DNA of 64,000 nucleotides. Origin: Amoebophrya sp. A120. Lineage: Eukaryota > Sar > Dinophyceae > Syndiniales > Amoebophryaceae. This document shows, one piece after another, positions 34,509 to 46,800 of this stretch (position 1 is the stretch's first letter; each line of letters starts with the position of its first letter). Under the pieces are notes generated by a model. The model did not search any database and was not told the DNA's origin. It saw only the letters and a program-made list of their open reading frames with translations. The stretch lies in contig CAJINV010000019.1 of assembly GCA_905178155.1 (NCBI GenBank), forward strand, positions 914,913-978,912. Reading direction: 5' to 3'. Both the position numbers and the translations under genes were made by a program.

Positions 34509-37500
34509 CTACAGCCCCATGTGCTGGAAAATCGCGTCGTCTGGAGCGTAGAGCCCAGACTCCAAAAGCTCGTCCCGCAGAGTTTCCAGGCGTTTCCGCT
34601 CCTGCGAAAGGACCTCGGGCGGCTGCTGGTCTGTCTGCGGCTGCGAAGCAAGCTGTGCGGGTTGTGAAGACGCCCCCGCGGCTGGCGCTCTCGATGGCTG
34701 AACGGGAGCAGCCGGAGCTAGTTGCACCTTCATCGCTTGCGCTATTCCACTGATGCACCCAAGTGGGCCGGTGGAGGGCTGTTGTTGGTCTTGCTGCGGC
34801 TGGAATAAAGGAGCACCAGCTGATATTGACCCCTGCTGCTGCTGCTGCTGGGTACTATTGTTTGTGAAGTTGCTCGGCCCCAGACCACCACCAGCTCCTG
34901 CTCCGCCGGGCGCGACGTGTGGCGACAATCCGGGCGGGAAGGAAATCATCCGCGTGTTACTGGTTTGGCTCGTAGCCGCACTGCTGCTGGTTTGGGGCAC
35001 CTGCAGTGTATGACGGTGCACGACCCCCCCTCGTTCTCATTTCTCATGCAAAATACCTAATGTACGCATTGCCTCCTGTCACTATTATGCATGACAAGTT
35101 CTGGAAGCCGAAACAGCACTACACTCCTGTCCAAATTTGTCATGCAAAACCTGTATTCTTGCTGACCCTTGTATTGCTGCTCATGCAATACAAATGAGGG
35201 GGAGGGGGGTTATGCACTCTCATACAGCGTACTGTTGTTGTACATGATCATGGACGGCTCCTGCTGTATCAGTTCCACCGGAATCGGCGGCTGCATCTTC
35301 GGCGCTTCCTCAGAACTGTAGTTGTCATGCAGAGACTTCAGCTCGTCCTGGATCTTGCGCAGCGCGTTCCCGATGTTTTCGTCCAGATTCATGCTCTGCT
35401 GCTGTGCCGCGGCGTTGCTGAAATTCAAATTCATCTGCGCCCCCGTCGCGGTACTATTGCCGGCGTCAAACATATGCTGCACTCCGCTCGGGTTGTTTAT
35501 CCGGATGGTAGAATTATTCCCGCCGATCGTGCCGCCCATCGCAGACGCGTTCTGGGAGAGTAGTCGATTCGCGTTGCCGTTCAAGGAGGTTTGACCGAGG
35601 GTGGCGCGAAGTTCAGCTGGAAGTACGAGTTTTTTCGAAGTGATCTACTTCGGCTCGTATGGTAATCATGGTGATGGTCATGCTCATAGCAAAGGACGAT
35701 AGAAAGGCAAACATTAACATTCTTCTCCATCGGATCTACTACAGCTGCAGACCACTTTAGAGCGTCGAGAAGACGCTCCTTCACCTTCTACCCATATCAA
35801 CTACAGATGAAGATTTCAATTTCTATACTTCCCTTCTGCAGCACTTCCCTTTCCAGCTCCCGTTTCTCTTCCTCCAAACTGGTCACTTGGGAGCACAGCT
35901 TCGTCACCGACTGTTTGAAATGGTCCCTACTTGCACGAAGCTGCTCGACCAGCTTCTGGAGCTCCTTGCACTCGTATTGCTTGATCTTCAGGTCCGCCCG
36001 CACTTGCTCGATGGGGTTGGAGTAGTCATCCGCAAACTGCTGCTTCCGAAATTGCACGAACTCGGCTTCGATCTGCGTGTACCGCTCCTGCCACTGCTTG
36101 CACTCCTGGTCTAGAGAATGACACTTCTGCTCAATTCGACGCGTCTTGTCCCGCTCGAGGAGGAGCTCATCGGACATTTCCTGTGGATGTGGTCACGGCA
36201 GCATGATTTGCGTCGATAAATTTTTTCCGTCATGAACAGCAAACCATCAAGACCAAGTTTCGCCGAACACGTACTTGGAGGAGGACACGAAGAAATGCAA
36301 ATGTATACGCACGTAGACGTACTACTTCTACTTATACGTCGTGGGAAAAGTTTTACTTTAATCGTACAGATTGTATTTCATTTTACCTGTTTCAGTAGCC
36401 TGACTTTCGCTTCGGTTTCCGTTTCCAGAATCGCCTTCATGCGACTTGCTTCCTCTGCCCTCCGCCCCGCTTCCACATCTTTCAGCTCTACCTCGTTTTC
36501 TCGCGCCTGCAGCATCTGCAGTTTTTTTTTCAGCGTTTGCTCCAGCTGCAGAATCTCGTTTTTCTTGTTGTTAAACTCGATGCTCCGCCGCTGCTCCTTG
36601 TCTTCGAACTCTTGTTGCAAGCGCAGCCGGTTTATCCGCTCGTCCTCCTGCAGCTTCACCTTAAACTGCGCCTCTTCCGCCCGTTTCCAGAGTTCCAGCT
36701 CGTACGCGGCGGAATACTGCGGCAAGGAGCGCAGTTTCGCCGATTGCTCGGCAGTGGAAGATTTTCCATTCGCAACCCCAGAAGAAGCGGAAAAGTCCGC
36801 CATTTCCATGTCGGTTGGCGTCTCCATCGCGTCGAAAAATTCGCCGTTAGAAGTCCCGCTCACCACCTCCCCGAGATCTTCGAGAAACACGACCACCCGC
36901 AACGTCCCCTGGGTGCTCCCGTCCATGGAAGTATGCTCTGCAAAAGTATCGCACTCGTAGTAATTACAGATATGCATGACAAATCTTAATCTTCTTCCTA
37001 AGGCAAAACACCTTTACAAATCCCACTTTTCTTCTTGCCAAAACTTCTTGTAATGTAATTTATACTAGTAAGTACGTTACTTTTGCAATGCATAGGAAGA
37101 GACGATGGGCAACGTTTGATCGAGCGTTCGCACTTTTGGCATGACGTTCTGCCCGTTCTGGTTGAAGGTCTCCGTCGCTTGCTTCGTCACTTCCGGCAGG
37201 TTCAGAATCTGCTCCACGTCCATGGTGCACTGGCCCAACTGCTGGTCGGACGTGTGCGTGTCGCGCTGCCACACCTCACACCGCAGGGTCTTGTGCAACG
37301 GGTTCAGCAGTTGCTCCTTCAGCTTCGCGACCGAAGTGTCCGTGAAGTGGTACGCGGCGAAGCCGTGCGGGAGGTACCTGCGGGGAAACGATCACGAAAC
37401 GGGTTTAGTTCCTCGTTGCTCCAAAAATTTTGCATGTTGACTGCCACCAGGGCCAAAATGCTATTGGTATTGCCGTCGTTCTTGTTGCATGAGGAAATAA

Positions 37501-40500
37501 ATTTGTCATGCACCTACTACGGATGAACGCATATCGAAATCGAAGACAACACATCCATCAACATTCCTATACGTGACAGAGTTTTTCCTGCAGATTGTCG
37601 GGGGGTTGGTCCGAAACGGCTTCACCTGCTGCACGAAGGGGTAAAAATACTTGACAAACACCTTGGCTTGAAAGTGCGTCAGCTTCAGCGCCCGCAACTC
37701 GATGGACAGCCGCCACTGGCGGGGTCTTTTCTCCCAGGTCTGGAAGACCTGGTCAACGAAGTTGACCGCCTTGCCCCCGTTGTTCATGTCGATTCCCGCG
37801 TTCGGCCCGAGTGCGCTGGAGGTTTGACTGATCACGGACCCCGGCGAGCTGGCGTTAGGCAGAAAGCTCGGCACGTGCTTTTGGTCCGGGTCTGTCCACG
37901 ACGCCCGCCCGCAGTTATCCTACGTAAAAACGTCCCACCCGCATAAGTTGTAATGCAAATGTCTGGATGCTGAAAATGTTTCTTATGCGGATCCCCATGA
38001 GAAGCACTTCCTCGTCGTGTTTCGGAATTTGTCATGCTTTAATCAGCACAATCAGCTACATCTGTGATGCTGATAGACTAACCTAACCAGGATTATGCTA
38101 CGTGTCCAAACTTGTGATGCGCAACAGCCAAAGCTTGCTGATTTGTCTAGCAGGTTTCCCATCTTGAGGACTATGGGGTGAGGACGTTTTTACTCAGGAT
38201 AGAAATTCGGATTGTATTTCTGCTGCTCTGAGGCGGAGGAATCGTCGTTGGGATCATTGTATCCTGTGCAAAAGTATCGCACTCGTATTGCAATCATGTG
38301 AACCAGTATTCCTAAGACCCCCCATATTATATTTGTATGTCGGGACACGAAGGGGCCTGCCCCTTCTTGTCCTAGAAGAAACCTTGCCTCTAAATCGCTT
38401 TCTCATACAAATTTTTCGTGTTTTATGGTCCGCAGTTTTCCCGGCGGACCCTTGCGAAACTGGTTCTACCGTCCCGTACGGGGCCCCCAGGACTTCCCGG
38501 GCCCCCCGTGCGGGAAGGGACCTACAATGCCCCTGCGCCGTCGTTTTTTATGGTTCCGCGCTAGCCCCGCGGCGTTCCGCTTAGCCGCGGCCCCGCTACG
38601 CCGCACTACGACTACGCACAGTCCGCAGTCGCTCGGTCATCACATCTGTATTCCCGCGGACTGCTAGCAAAAATACAGACGCCATTGAGAGCAAATGTCC
38701 ATGTGAGCAGTGGCCAAATAGCACTGCCGCTCCCTCGGTCATTGTGTGAGTGTTTTCCCTCGCCCTGCATGCAGGGTTGCACTTCCTCAGACGCGGCCTC
38801 TCGGTCGTTGTTGTATGCGTGCCGCGTATTATTTGCCCTTGCCCTCGAACGCGCGCGCGCGCGCGCTAGCTCCAGTCAACCTTTGTGCGAAGCAAGACGT
38901 CCCGCAGCCAGGTCCCCTGTGCTGCGCGCGCGCGCACTCCTGCTTGTGGTAACCGCAAAGCCGCAGCGCGCCGTTTCTGCACGAGTTTTTCTCATGCCAC
39001 AATGAACATTCAATCACACCAGCCACACCACTCTCGCTCCACATACAAAAAAGCTGTATGCTTCGCGCAGCACAGACAAATACTGGGCGTTGTCAGACAA
39101 AACTTTTCTGTTTATAGGTTTTTTTGTCTGTTTTCTGGGCTTTTTTCTGTTCTAGGTACCCTTCGCGTCCCGGGTACCCTTCGTGTGCTGCTTCACATGC
39201 ATTACAAATCCTCTTGTTAAGGTAAATCCGCACTACAAATCTTATTTCTCATGCTGAGGAAATTTGTAATGCATTTATACGAGTGCGACTCTTTTGCAGT
39301 TCATACATTGTCGAGCCCCATCGGCGTCGGGATTTTGTGGCTGCGGCTCGGATTATTTCTGTTCAACGCGGATGTTGACGACGTTGCTCACCCTATCCAG
39401 GAAAAATTTCGCGTAAGTGTAACTTGGTAGGAGAAGCAGCAAAGCATCACAAATTCGTTTTGCATTTTTACAGGGGAAACCTGTCATGCGCAGCTATTAC
39501 GTGGAAACGCGTATGAGAGTAGCCTATCACGCACATCCAGCATGACAAGTGTAACAGTTATTTTGCATTTCCTGCATCACAGACTTCGTTACACTCACAT
39601 TAGTTTTTCTCCTGCATACCCCCGCCAACATTATTATTGTTCGCCTGGAAACTGTTCGCCACTCGCGCGCTGTCGCCGGCAGAGTCAGTGCCCGAGGAGG
39701 AGTTGTACAACGCATTGTTGTAGGTTTCATTTTCGTCGGTCGAATTGTCCTTTGCGGAGTGGTACTGCGAATTTGCGCCGCTGTTGCTGGGCTCCTGAAA
39801 GGAAACCGAGTGCTGTTGGCGGCTCATTTTGGGCGACCATCGGGGGGAAACTTCCTCCATCATTTCTACGGCGGGGGTTGTTCCGGGAATCATTGGTCCA
39901 GAGGTACTCCCTTCTGTGCTATTGTAATCGTTGATTTCCTGCGCGATTGGGCCCAACGGGCGCTCCACAGACATTCGCTGTTCGAACGGTAGTCGGTTGC
40001 CGTTATTTCTATGGATTGTAAAAATGTCTGGGTCTGGAAGATTGCCAGATTTGTCATGCAGGTTTTCCATAACCCATGAGGTCTGGTATGTAGGGCATAG
40101 CATGACAGATTCTGCGAGACCTTTCCAATGCCTATCCTGCATGAGAAACTGCCTCTCCATTAGTCAAACATGCACAACTTTTGGCAATCATGCAACACAG
40201 TTTTTTGCCTGATTCAGATTTAGCATGACAAGTTCGAACCTTCCAGACCCAGACATTTTTACATTTGATAATTTCCTCTGGAAGACGTCGACGAACTACT
40301 TGGGAAGGAACGCTTCTCCAAATTAGCCTCAAACGTGAGAACGTTGCTGTTATCATCGTCCACAGATGATCCTCCCGGCGTGTTGGCGGGCAGTGCGAGC
40401 GCGGGAACGGTCAGCGTGATCGGGATCTGCATGGTTTTGTCGAGTAAATCTGAAACTCCGTCATCAATCTGCATCGCGTCCTCGACGTGCTTTATCAGCG

Positions 40501-42720
40501 GTCTCACGTCGATGGGGTAGGAGCAGGTGCGAGACCCGATCTCGAACTGTCGCTGCGAAGCCACGGAGGGCGAAACATCGTCGGGAGACACGAAGTAGCT
40601 GGTGTTGGGAGAGCAACAAGTAGTTTTCCGTGCTTTTCTTGTAGTGTAGTGCTATGTATCCTCTACGCATGCCAACATAATTTTGAAAAATGTTATTCTT
40701 CGTCCAGTTCAAATCATGTGTCAAAAGTGGTAAAGAGAAGACTGCACGTTAGCTGCAGCACTACTGATTTATCAGCAAAAAAAACTGTAAGCAATATCCG
40801 ATGTAGTTGACTTTCAGTACCCTTCCCCGGTCCGCTTGACCCTCCCCGCACTGCCGCTGTCCCCGCCGGCATTTTCGCAAATCGACTCCTCTTCCTCTTC
40901 TTCGCGGACCGGTGGTAATCTCCCTTCTTCCACGAAATTTCGATTTACCAGCACCACGCACTGCTCCTCCACCTCCTTCAACGACTCCAGCGCCTCCTCC
41001 CAGCTGGCCACCAAAACCAGTGTGAAGATGGCTTGCCTTATCAAAGTGAAAAAAGCCCCCACCCCATATCGGAAACGGAAGATGCGCGAATTTGTGATGC
41101 TGTATTTGAGTACACAAATGGACTTGTATTGCTAGAAGGCCAAGACCAAGAGACGAAGCTGCGGCCTAAATTGTAGGTAATCTGTCATGCTGTTTCCCAC
41201 TTCCAGCTGCCTCCTGTCATCCTCGAGCTGCAAGGCTTTCCCACGCTAGACAGCACTACAGTCCGCATCTTTTGCCTTCTAGCATCATAAAGCTGATTTG
41301 TGACCACAAATCTGCATCACAGATTTATTCCGTTTTGATATGGGGAGGGGGCATTTTTCATTGTAATATGCCTCGCGTTTTGGACAATCCCGCGGACACG
41401 CAACGCGAGCAATTGGTCCTCGGTTTGGAGGTTGGTCGTGTTGTCCTGCTGCAGTTGGTCTCCTGCTCCTCCAGCTGCTCCGGGGGACGGAGTGGTCGCT
41501 GCTCGCATATCAAATGCAAAAATGTTTGGGTCTGGAAGAGTCATGCCGTTTTTGCATGACGCAGAAGGTCTCGCATGGAAGCGCTAGCATCACAGGTTTC
41601 GAGACGCTTCCGCAATGCCGAATCCGCATGACAGATCCCCCATTTTGGTGACAGAAAGTGGGCAGCTGTTGCCCACTATGCATGAGAGATATTTCTGCGT
41701 TCTGAAATGCGCATCACAAATTTGTATTCTTCCAGACCCAGACATATTTGCAATCGATATCGCACGGACGGGAGCAACAGCTGTCGCACGTTCTCGGGCG
41801 TGTTCACGATGCGGAGCTTCAGCAGAAAAACCGCAGGCGGGGGGCGGACCTGATTTTCTATAAGGATCATTTTTGGGTATTCGTTCTTCTCGTTCTTTCA
41901 TCCGGAATAGAAAATCGAAACGCAAATTTCAACTTACGTACGTATGTATGCTAACACGACAGCGCATCCTATCTTTTTTTTTTTCGTTTCCCGGAGTGGC
42001 AGGGGGACGAATGTGTTTGTGTTGGTGTAGTTACGGTTGCCTGCTCGTGCTATTGGTGTTTTTGCTATAACAAGGCTAAGCTTTTCTGCAACAAGATTGA
42101 TATACACAACCTGCATGTTGACAACCAACAAAAACCTCGTCCTGTGCTGTCAAGAAATATACCCTCTCCCCGTTCCTGTGCAGCATGGGCAGATTTAGCA
42201 GCCCTTCGCTTGTGAGCATCGCATTCCCCACCCCGCTCATCGAGGGGAGCAGTTGCATCTGCAAATGCACCACCAGCCCGCTGTTATCGTCTAGGCAGAC
42301 CGCATTTTCGTAGAAACCGTTTTTCGAGATCTGCGCGTCCTGCGAGGGATCCAGCAGTTCGCGCATTGACAGCGTCAGCAGTGTCGTCGTCGATTCTAGC
42401 GTGTCCGGCGACATCCCGGTAGCGGACGTTTGGTTGACGGGGGGCAAAATCTGCTTGAGAAACAGCTCCTGCACGGACCACAGGTGGTCGCAGACCTCGG
42501 GAAGCGTGCCCGGGATGCACATCAGGTAGCTGGTATTGGTGGAGGTTGATGGTTGTGTCGTGCTCGAACTGCTGGAGCTGCTGGTTGTAGTACTTGTGGA
42601 GGAACTTTGCTTGTCCAGCTGCAACAGAAATTTCCGGACCTGCCAATTCAGGGTTAGCACTGAAAGGTCGGAAACCACCTCCAGGCCCTCCAGCCGAAGC
42701 CGGAGAAGCACGGAAGACAT
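34509..42720 (-). CDS. CEP120: CEP120-like centriole assembly protein
   Basis: Fourteen exons, 42720 to 34509, summing to 4317 nt (1438 aa): eight introner introns, four GT-AG introns and one ambiguous. N-terminal regions are divergent, C2-like and Ser/Thr-rich. The recognisable part starts with RQWRLSIELRALKLTHFQAK, then YPFVQQVKPFRTNPPTICRK, VVFDFDM, LRCEVWQRD (the CEP120 C2 domain) and VVVFLEDLG. It is followed by YSAAYELELWKRAEEAQF and a long coiled coil, then IEAEFVQFRKQQ and KELQKLVEQLRASRDHFKQ, the same order as animal CEP120. The C-terminus RDELLESGLYAPDDAIF also fits. CEP120 acts at daughter centrioles in microtubule elongation and basal-body formation, so the organism builds flagella. 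Near the C-terminus is a Gln-rich disordered insert. N-terminal exon boundaries are supported by frame only. Confidence 0.85.
35009..35224. mobile_element. Introner BB (family VI)
   Basis: TATGACGGTGCACGACCCCCC at the left and GGTTATGCACTCTCATA at the right, like H. Target duplication CAGTG versus CAGCG. Last intron of the CEP120 gene. Confidence 0.92.
35617..35828 (-). other. Canonical GT-AG intron in CEP120
   Basis: Donor GGGAA|GTATAG, acceptor CTTCCAG|CTGAAC on the gene strand. Joins LQKG to TELRATLGQ in frame. Confidence 0.85.
36181..36386 (-). other. Canonical GT-AG intron in CEP120
   Basis: Donor AAACAG|GTAAAATG, acceptor ATCCACAG|GAAATG. Joins the two halves of the coiled coil (LLKQ-EMSDEL). 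Confidence 0.9.
36932..37094. mobile_element. Introner AA (family I)
   Basis: TATGCTCTGCAAAAGTATCG at the left; TACTTTTGCAATGCATA at the right. Exact target duplication GGAAG at 36927-36931 and 37095-37099. Splicing gives PIVSSMDGS. Confidence 0.94.
37378..37528 (-). other. Non-canonical intron in CEP120 without obvious inverted ends
   Basis: Frame and homology (FDFDM-R-YLPHG) require removal of 151 nt here. The junction base is ambiguous: GT...CA (ATGC|GTTC, CGCA|GGTA; span given) or TT...AG. A plain GT...AG cut breaks the frame. It contains a CATGACAAAT-type motif but no clear inverted termini, so it may be a decayed introner. Confidence 0.7.
37916..38201. mobile_element. Introner Z (family III)
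   Basis: TATCCTACGTAAAAACGTCC at the left and GGACGTTTTTACTCAGGATA at the right. Flanking 5-mers GCAGT and GAAAT match at three of five positions, so it is probably old. Confidence 0.86.
38260..39305. mobile_element. Introner U (family I) enlarged by a nested insertion
   Basis: TATCCTGTGCAAAAGTATCG at the left and CTTTTGCAGTTCATA at the right, with exact target duplication CATTG at 38255-38259 and 39306-39310. Family I members are 150-217 bp; this one is 1046 bp because of about 900 bp inserted at an internal CATG (see 38298-39197). Splicing still gives GLDNDPNDD in frame. Confidence 0.9.
38298..39197. mobile_element. Insertion nested inside introner U
   Basis: Flanked by CATG at about 38294-38297 and 39197-39200, where other family I introners read GCAATCATGCATTAC uninterrupted. 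GC-rich with short palindromes (CCCGTACGGG, CCCGGG), a (CG)n tract at 38850-38870 and a repeated GGGTACCCTTCG near 39155-39182. No coding sequence recognised. Confidence 0.65.
39394..39618. mobile_element. Introner Y (family V-like)
   Basis: TATCCAGGAAAAATTTCGCG at the left and TTAGTTTTTCTCCTGCATA at the right, with inner GTGTAAC inverted repeats. Target duplication CACCC versus CCCCC. Useful for splicing: keeping the right-hand (plus-strand) copy in the mRNA avoids a TGA, so the donor must lie at, or one base before, the element edge. Confidence 0.88.
40010..40270. mobile_element. Introner X (family II)
   Basis: TATGGATTGTAAAAATGTCT at the left; AGACATTTTTACATTTGATA at the right. Exact target duplication ATTTC at 40005-40009 and 40271-40275. 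Confidence 0.94.
40599..40820 (-). other. Canonical GT-AG intron in CEP120
   Basis: Donor GAAGG|GTACTG, acceptor AACACCAG|CTACTTC. Joins TGEG to YFVSPDD in frame. Confidence 0.82.
41039..41368. mobile_element. Introner W (family VII)
   Basis: TATCAAAGTGAAAAAAGCCCC at the left; GGGGGCATTTTTCATTGTAATA at the right, inside an ATATGG/CCATAT block. Exact target duplication TGCCT at 41034-41038 and 41369-41373. Confidence 0.92.
41508..41759. mobile_element. Introner V (family II)
   Basis: TATCAAATGCAAAAATGTTT at the left; TTCCAGACCCAGACATATT at the right, ending ATCGATA. Exact target duplication TCGCA at 41503-41507 and 41760-41764. Confidence 0.94.
41850..42135 (-). other. Canonical GT-AG intron in CEP120
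   Basis: Donor GACGAG|GTTTTTG, acceptor AAATCAG|GTCCGC. Joins LTAQDE to VRPPPAVFL in frame. Confidence 0.82.
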
Positions 42721-43880
42721 TTTGACTTTTTCTGCTTTTTACTCTGCGCTAGTATTCGGGCGTATTGCACTGGATATATTAGGCACCATCGTCAGGAGGG
42801 GTTTCAAATTTCGGAGCCACGAAACATTTTCTAGTAACGGCGGTATCTTCTAAACCTTAATAAAACTGTTATGGAGCACTGCAGATAGTGACCACAGCAC
42901 TGGGACGAAGGAGAAGTAGCAGCCAAATAGATGCCAAACCAAGTAGCGAGGAAGTAGTAGGAGATGAAGCTCCTAGAGATCTGCTCGGGAGAAACGCAAC
43001 TTTGTCCTGCCACTTTTTGTATCCACCACTTTGAAGCGCAAAAGCAGGAGTCCTTCTCTCAAACTCACGCCTCGGGTAACGGATTTTTTCGCAAAAAAAC
43101 GAAAGGAAAACCTTACTTGGTAAAATAAAAGACGACAGCAGGGCACGAGAGGTCGGTTTGAAAACAAGTTGCAAAAAAACACGTCCCAAGACGACCTGGC
43201 CTTCATCTTCAAAAAGCATTCCTTTTCACTCGGAAAACAGGTCACGCTAGCAGTTCTGACACGCTGATTGCGACAGTCAACGCACTAGTGCATACGGGAA
43301 ACATCACGAGCAGAACAGCAGGCGGTAAAGTCCCTACCGATTCAGTTCACCAGAAACGACAGACAATTTTTTGTTCCTTTCATCTTTATGTGAGGTTTTT
43401 GCTTGTGAGGATGCTGCACTAGCGGTTTCGAATCAACGTTCTATTCTTGCACAGGGAGAATGTCAATATTTTTCTCGTGCGGAGGGTTTGTCCTCAAGAA
43501 ATCAATGCAATGAATTCGACCGTTTGGAAATCGTACAGAAGTTTGCCGAATCCAGTCAAAGAACAGTTTTATCTATGCGCCTTTCGTAAACATGCAGCCT
43601 TTTTGTACACATAATCTGTTATTTAGCTCGAATGTCTATCATACATGCCTGCTTGTGATCCGCAGTGCTAATTTAAATCAATTTCAATGCCAGGAGCTGC
43701 TACAACAGTAAATGCTCTCATACATTAAGTTAACGCTTCCGTTTCATCCAAAAATTACCAAAACAACTTTCTTTGCTATTGCTTTCAAGCTAAAATACTA
43801 CATAGATGTACAGCTTCATCGCGTTTTCTTCCTATGTATAGAGCACTATAGTAAAACACATACTCTTACGTAGTTTTCGG
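42721..43880. other. Intergenic region
   Basis: Upstream of CEP120. AT-rich with no supported gene. The short minus-strand ORFs at 42869-43245 overlap one another in different frames and look like noise. Confidence 0.6.
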
Positions 43881-46800
43881 CTACAAAGATATGATTTTCA
43901 CCTCCGTCGCAACATCATTCCCACCTCGACTACGTGCTCCTGCAGATTCCGTGTGGTTCTTGCTTCTTGGCAAGCGGAGATGTTGTCCCTGACTTGTAGC
44001 AGGTCCAGAATGTTGTTGAGGAGCCGGAGTAGACCGGGTAGTAGTAGAGGAAGATCCCATGGAAACTGCACCAGTGGAGGATGTTGATCCATGCAGCGCA
44101 AGGGTTGCAGGACCTCCCGCCGCTGAGGTATAAACAGCTCGGGTTGATGCACCTCCACGCACGACGTCAGAGTCAGCTTCGTTGGCATAGAAGCCACTAT
44201 GCTCCTCCATACTAGGTGCTTCAACCCGTAAAACTTCTTCATCGTCTGAAGACGGACTGCTCAGCGTACGTCGACGACCACATGTCAGCAACTGTCGAGC
44301 TCCGCCTGCAGAACGAAGAACTTCAACGTCTCTGTAAAATATGTGTCGAGGAGCCGAGCAAGCGCGGACGGGCGCGGGTCCAGACCCTTCGTGGAGCAGC
44401 GACGCACTGATTTCCGATCCGGTAGGGGAAAAGACCGCTGGCCCGCGGCCGATGATATCGTCCTCACGATCCCCCCTTTCGTTGATCTCGTCCTCGCTGG
44501 AAGATGAACAGGAGAACAAGAACTCGGCGCGCCTTTCACCCCCACGACCATGGTCCAGCGGAAAAACTTCTCCCTCGCTGTCGCTACTTGTGCAACTTCT
44601 CAAATCCCTTACGAATTTCTCAAGCGGAAACTCTTTCGGCAGCTTTTCCGCCAGTTGCAAGGCGAGCGGGACATTTCGGAGGCGTTTGCTTCTCGCGAGC
44701 ATCTTCCTTGCAGCTCTTTTTCGGTTCTCCGCCGAGGATGGAGGTAGTGGTGGTGGTCTCCGTGAAGTGCAAGAGGGGGTAGCACGAGGTGGACCAGGAT
44801 TCCATTTATCTTGCAGGAGGTGCTCCTGTTGCTGTTCTTCTTCCTCGTCACTGCATGTTGAAGACTGCTCGTCACTACCATCTTCATCCGCTGCCGCGAG
44901 CCACATGCTCAGTTTCGTGAGCAAATCCGTACTGAACGTGATTTTCTCCCACACGTCGTGCAGCATGGCTTGCGGGTCTCGACGAGCAGTTGTACTCCAT
45001 TGACACGTCGGATCATGATTTCGTCGCACAGGGGAGGACGACGCAGTCATGAATCCTGCTGGGAGCTGCTCGGCAACCTGCTGCTCAGGTGCTGCTGCTG
45101 CAGGAGCAAGCAGTGGATCTTCCTTTGTAGTAATTCCCGATGGATTTATTATTTTTCCCTGTTCACTACGCTTCAACGGTGGTCCCACCGAGGGAGGAGG
45201 CGGCGGCTGCTGCAATACCACCAAGTTCTCCACCATATGTTGCAGAAACCGTGGCTGAGCTGACGTCAACGACGACGTTAAAAGTTCGAAGCACAGTTTG
45301 TACCGGTCGAAAAAAACCTCCACCGCGTCTTTGGTGGCGTTTTCTTGCATCTCCTGGTGGACCGCCTCATCATCGTCGTCGTCGCGTTGTTCGCGGCGGT
45401 CGTTTTGATTTTCATGTTGTGGCTCAACATCTTTGGAATCGCCATCACTCGTGGTCACCACTGTAACAACAATGTCGAGGATTTTTCGGTCGAGAAGAAA
45501 CTGCATCCGGTAGTCCACGCTCGTTTGAAGCAGGTTTAGGGATTTCTCAACTTCCGGATTAGCCGCTTCTCCAAACATAGCGCGCTTTAGCTTAAGTGCG
45601 GTGGAAAACTTGTCCTGCGAGGAATTTCGCAGAGTGAGACCATCATGATTCTGTATCAGTGCTGTTGTCTCCTCCGATGAAAAAGTTGGTAGGTGAAAGT
45701 CGAGACGCGCCGATGTACTTGCTCCAGAGACGGCGACTTCAAACCTAGGGTTTTTCCTGCCCGTCCTCCTCCTCGACTTTCGCCCAGCACCACCAGAACA
45801 ACTCGAATTCTGCCCCATCTTTCGGGAGAAGAACGCGTCAAAAGCTTTGCGCGCCAAAGTCTTCTTCTCGGGCTTCTCCTGGTCCTGCATTTCGTGAGTT
45901 GGAATTTCAGCATCGGATTGTTCTGCGACAAAATCATCACCAACCGCTAAAACCTCGCTCCACAAGTGCTCTTTGGCGATCGCAAACAGGTCCCCGACTC
46001 TCTTCGCGGTTCGGACGCTTGTCACTTGCGGATAGCGAAAAGCCAGGCCGTACTTGTCTAGCGATTTACTTTTCTGGAAAGGACGGTGGCCTCTGATGTG
46101 AAGGTCGTCGCTACCACTACATCGCGCGCTATCCTCCTCGGAGAATTGAAAGCCCGCGGCCTTCCAGATCTCCGCTCTTTGCACTTCCGGACTGCGGAGC
46201 CGTTCCTCAGCTACCATGATGTCCTCTACTGCCGCCCACCCGGCCCGTTTCCCTCCGAATGCCAACGCGCGGCCCAAGTGGTCTGATGTCTCGGAGATTT
46301 TCTGTTTTGATAAAGATGCACTCTTGCCGTCGCTCTCCTTTTCATCAGCGCCGGGACTTTCTTCTTCTACCAGCACGCTGTGCCACAGGAGGCTTTGGGC
46401 TGCGGCCCGATCTTTTGCGTGCTCATGTTGTGGTCCACGACCTCTGGCGCTCCCGGACTTCTTCGTCTTATTTATAGCTTGGGCCACCAAAACAGCCCGC
46501 TTCTTTGTCGTCGGGTCAATGGGCGGACGGTGGGTTTTCGGGGGCAGCTTTGTCCGCGCGGCCTTGCGCTGTCTGAGAACCAGGTCTCCCAGATTTACTT
46601 TCTTGCCAGAAGAGGTGGACGTCGAGGATGAACCTGCACTACTCCTACTTGATGAGGGTCGGTCGACGAATCGCAGTCTTCGCAAAGGGTCGACAGGAGA
46701 ATTATCTACTTCGCTGGGGCACTCGGAAGTCCCGCCAGAAGAACGGCCTTCAGGACTGCTCGAGCTGCTATGTATCGTCCTCTTGCAGCTCCGCCGTGCG

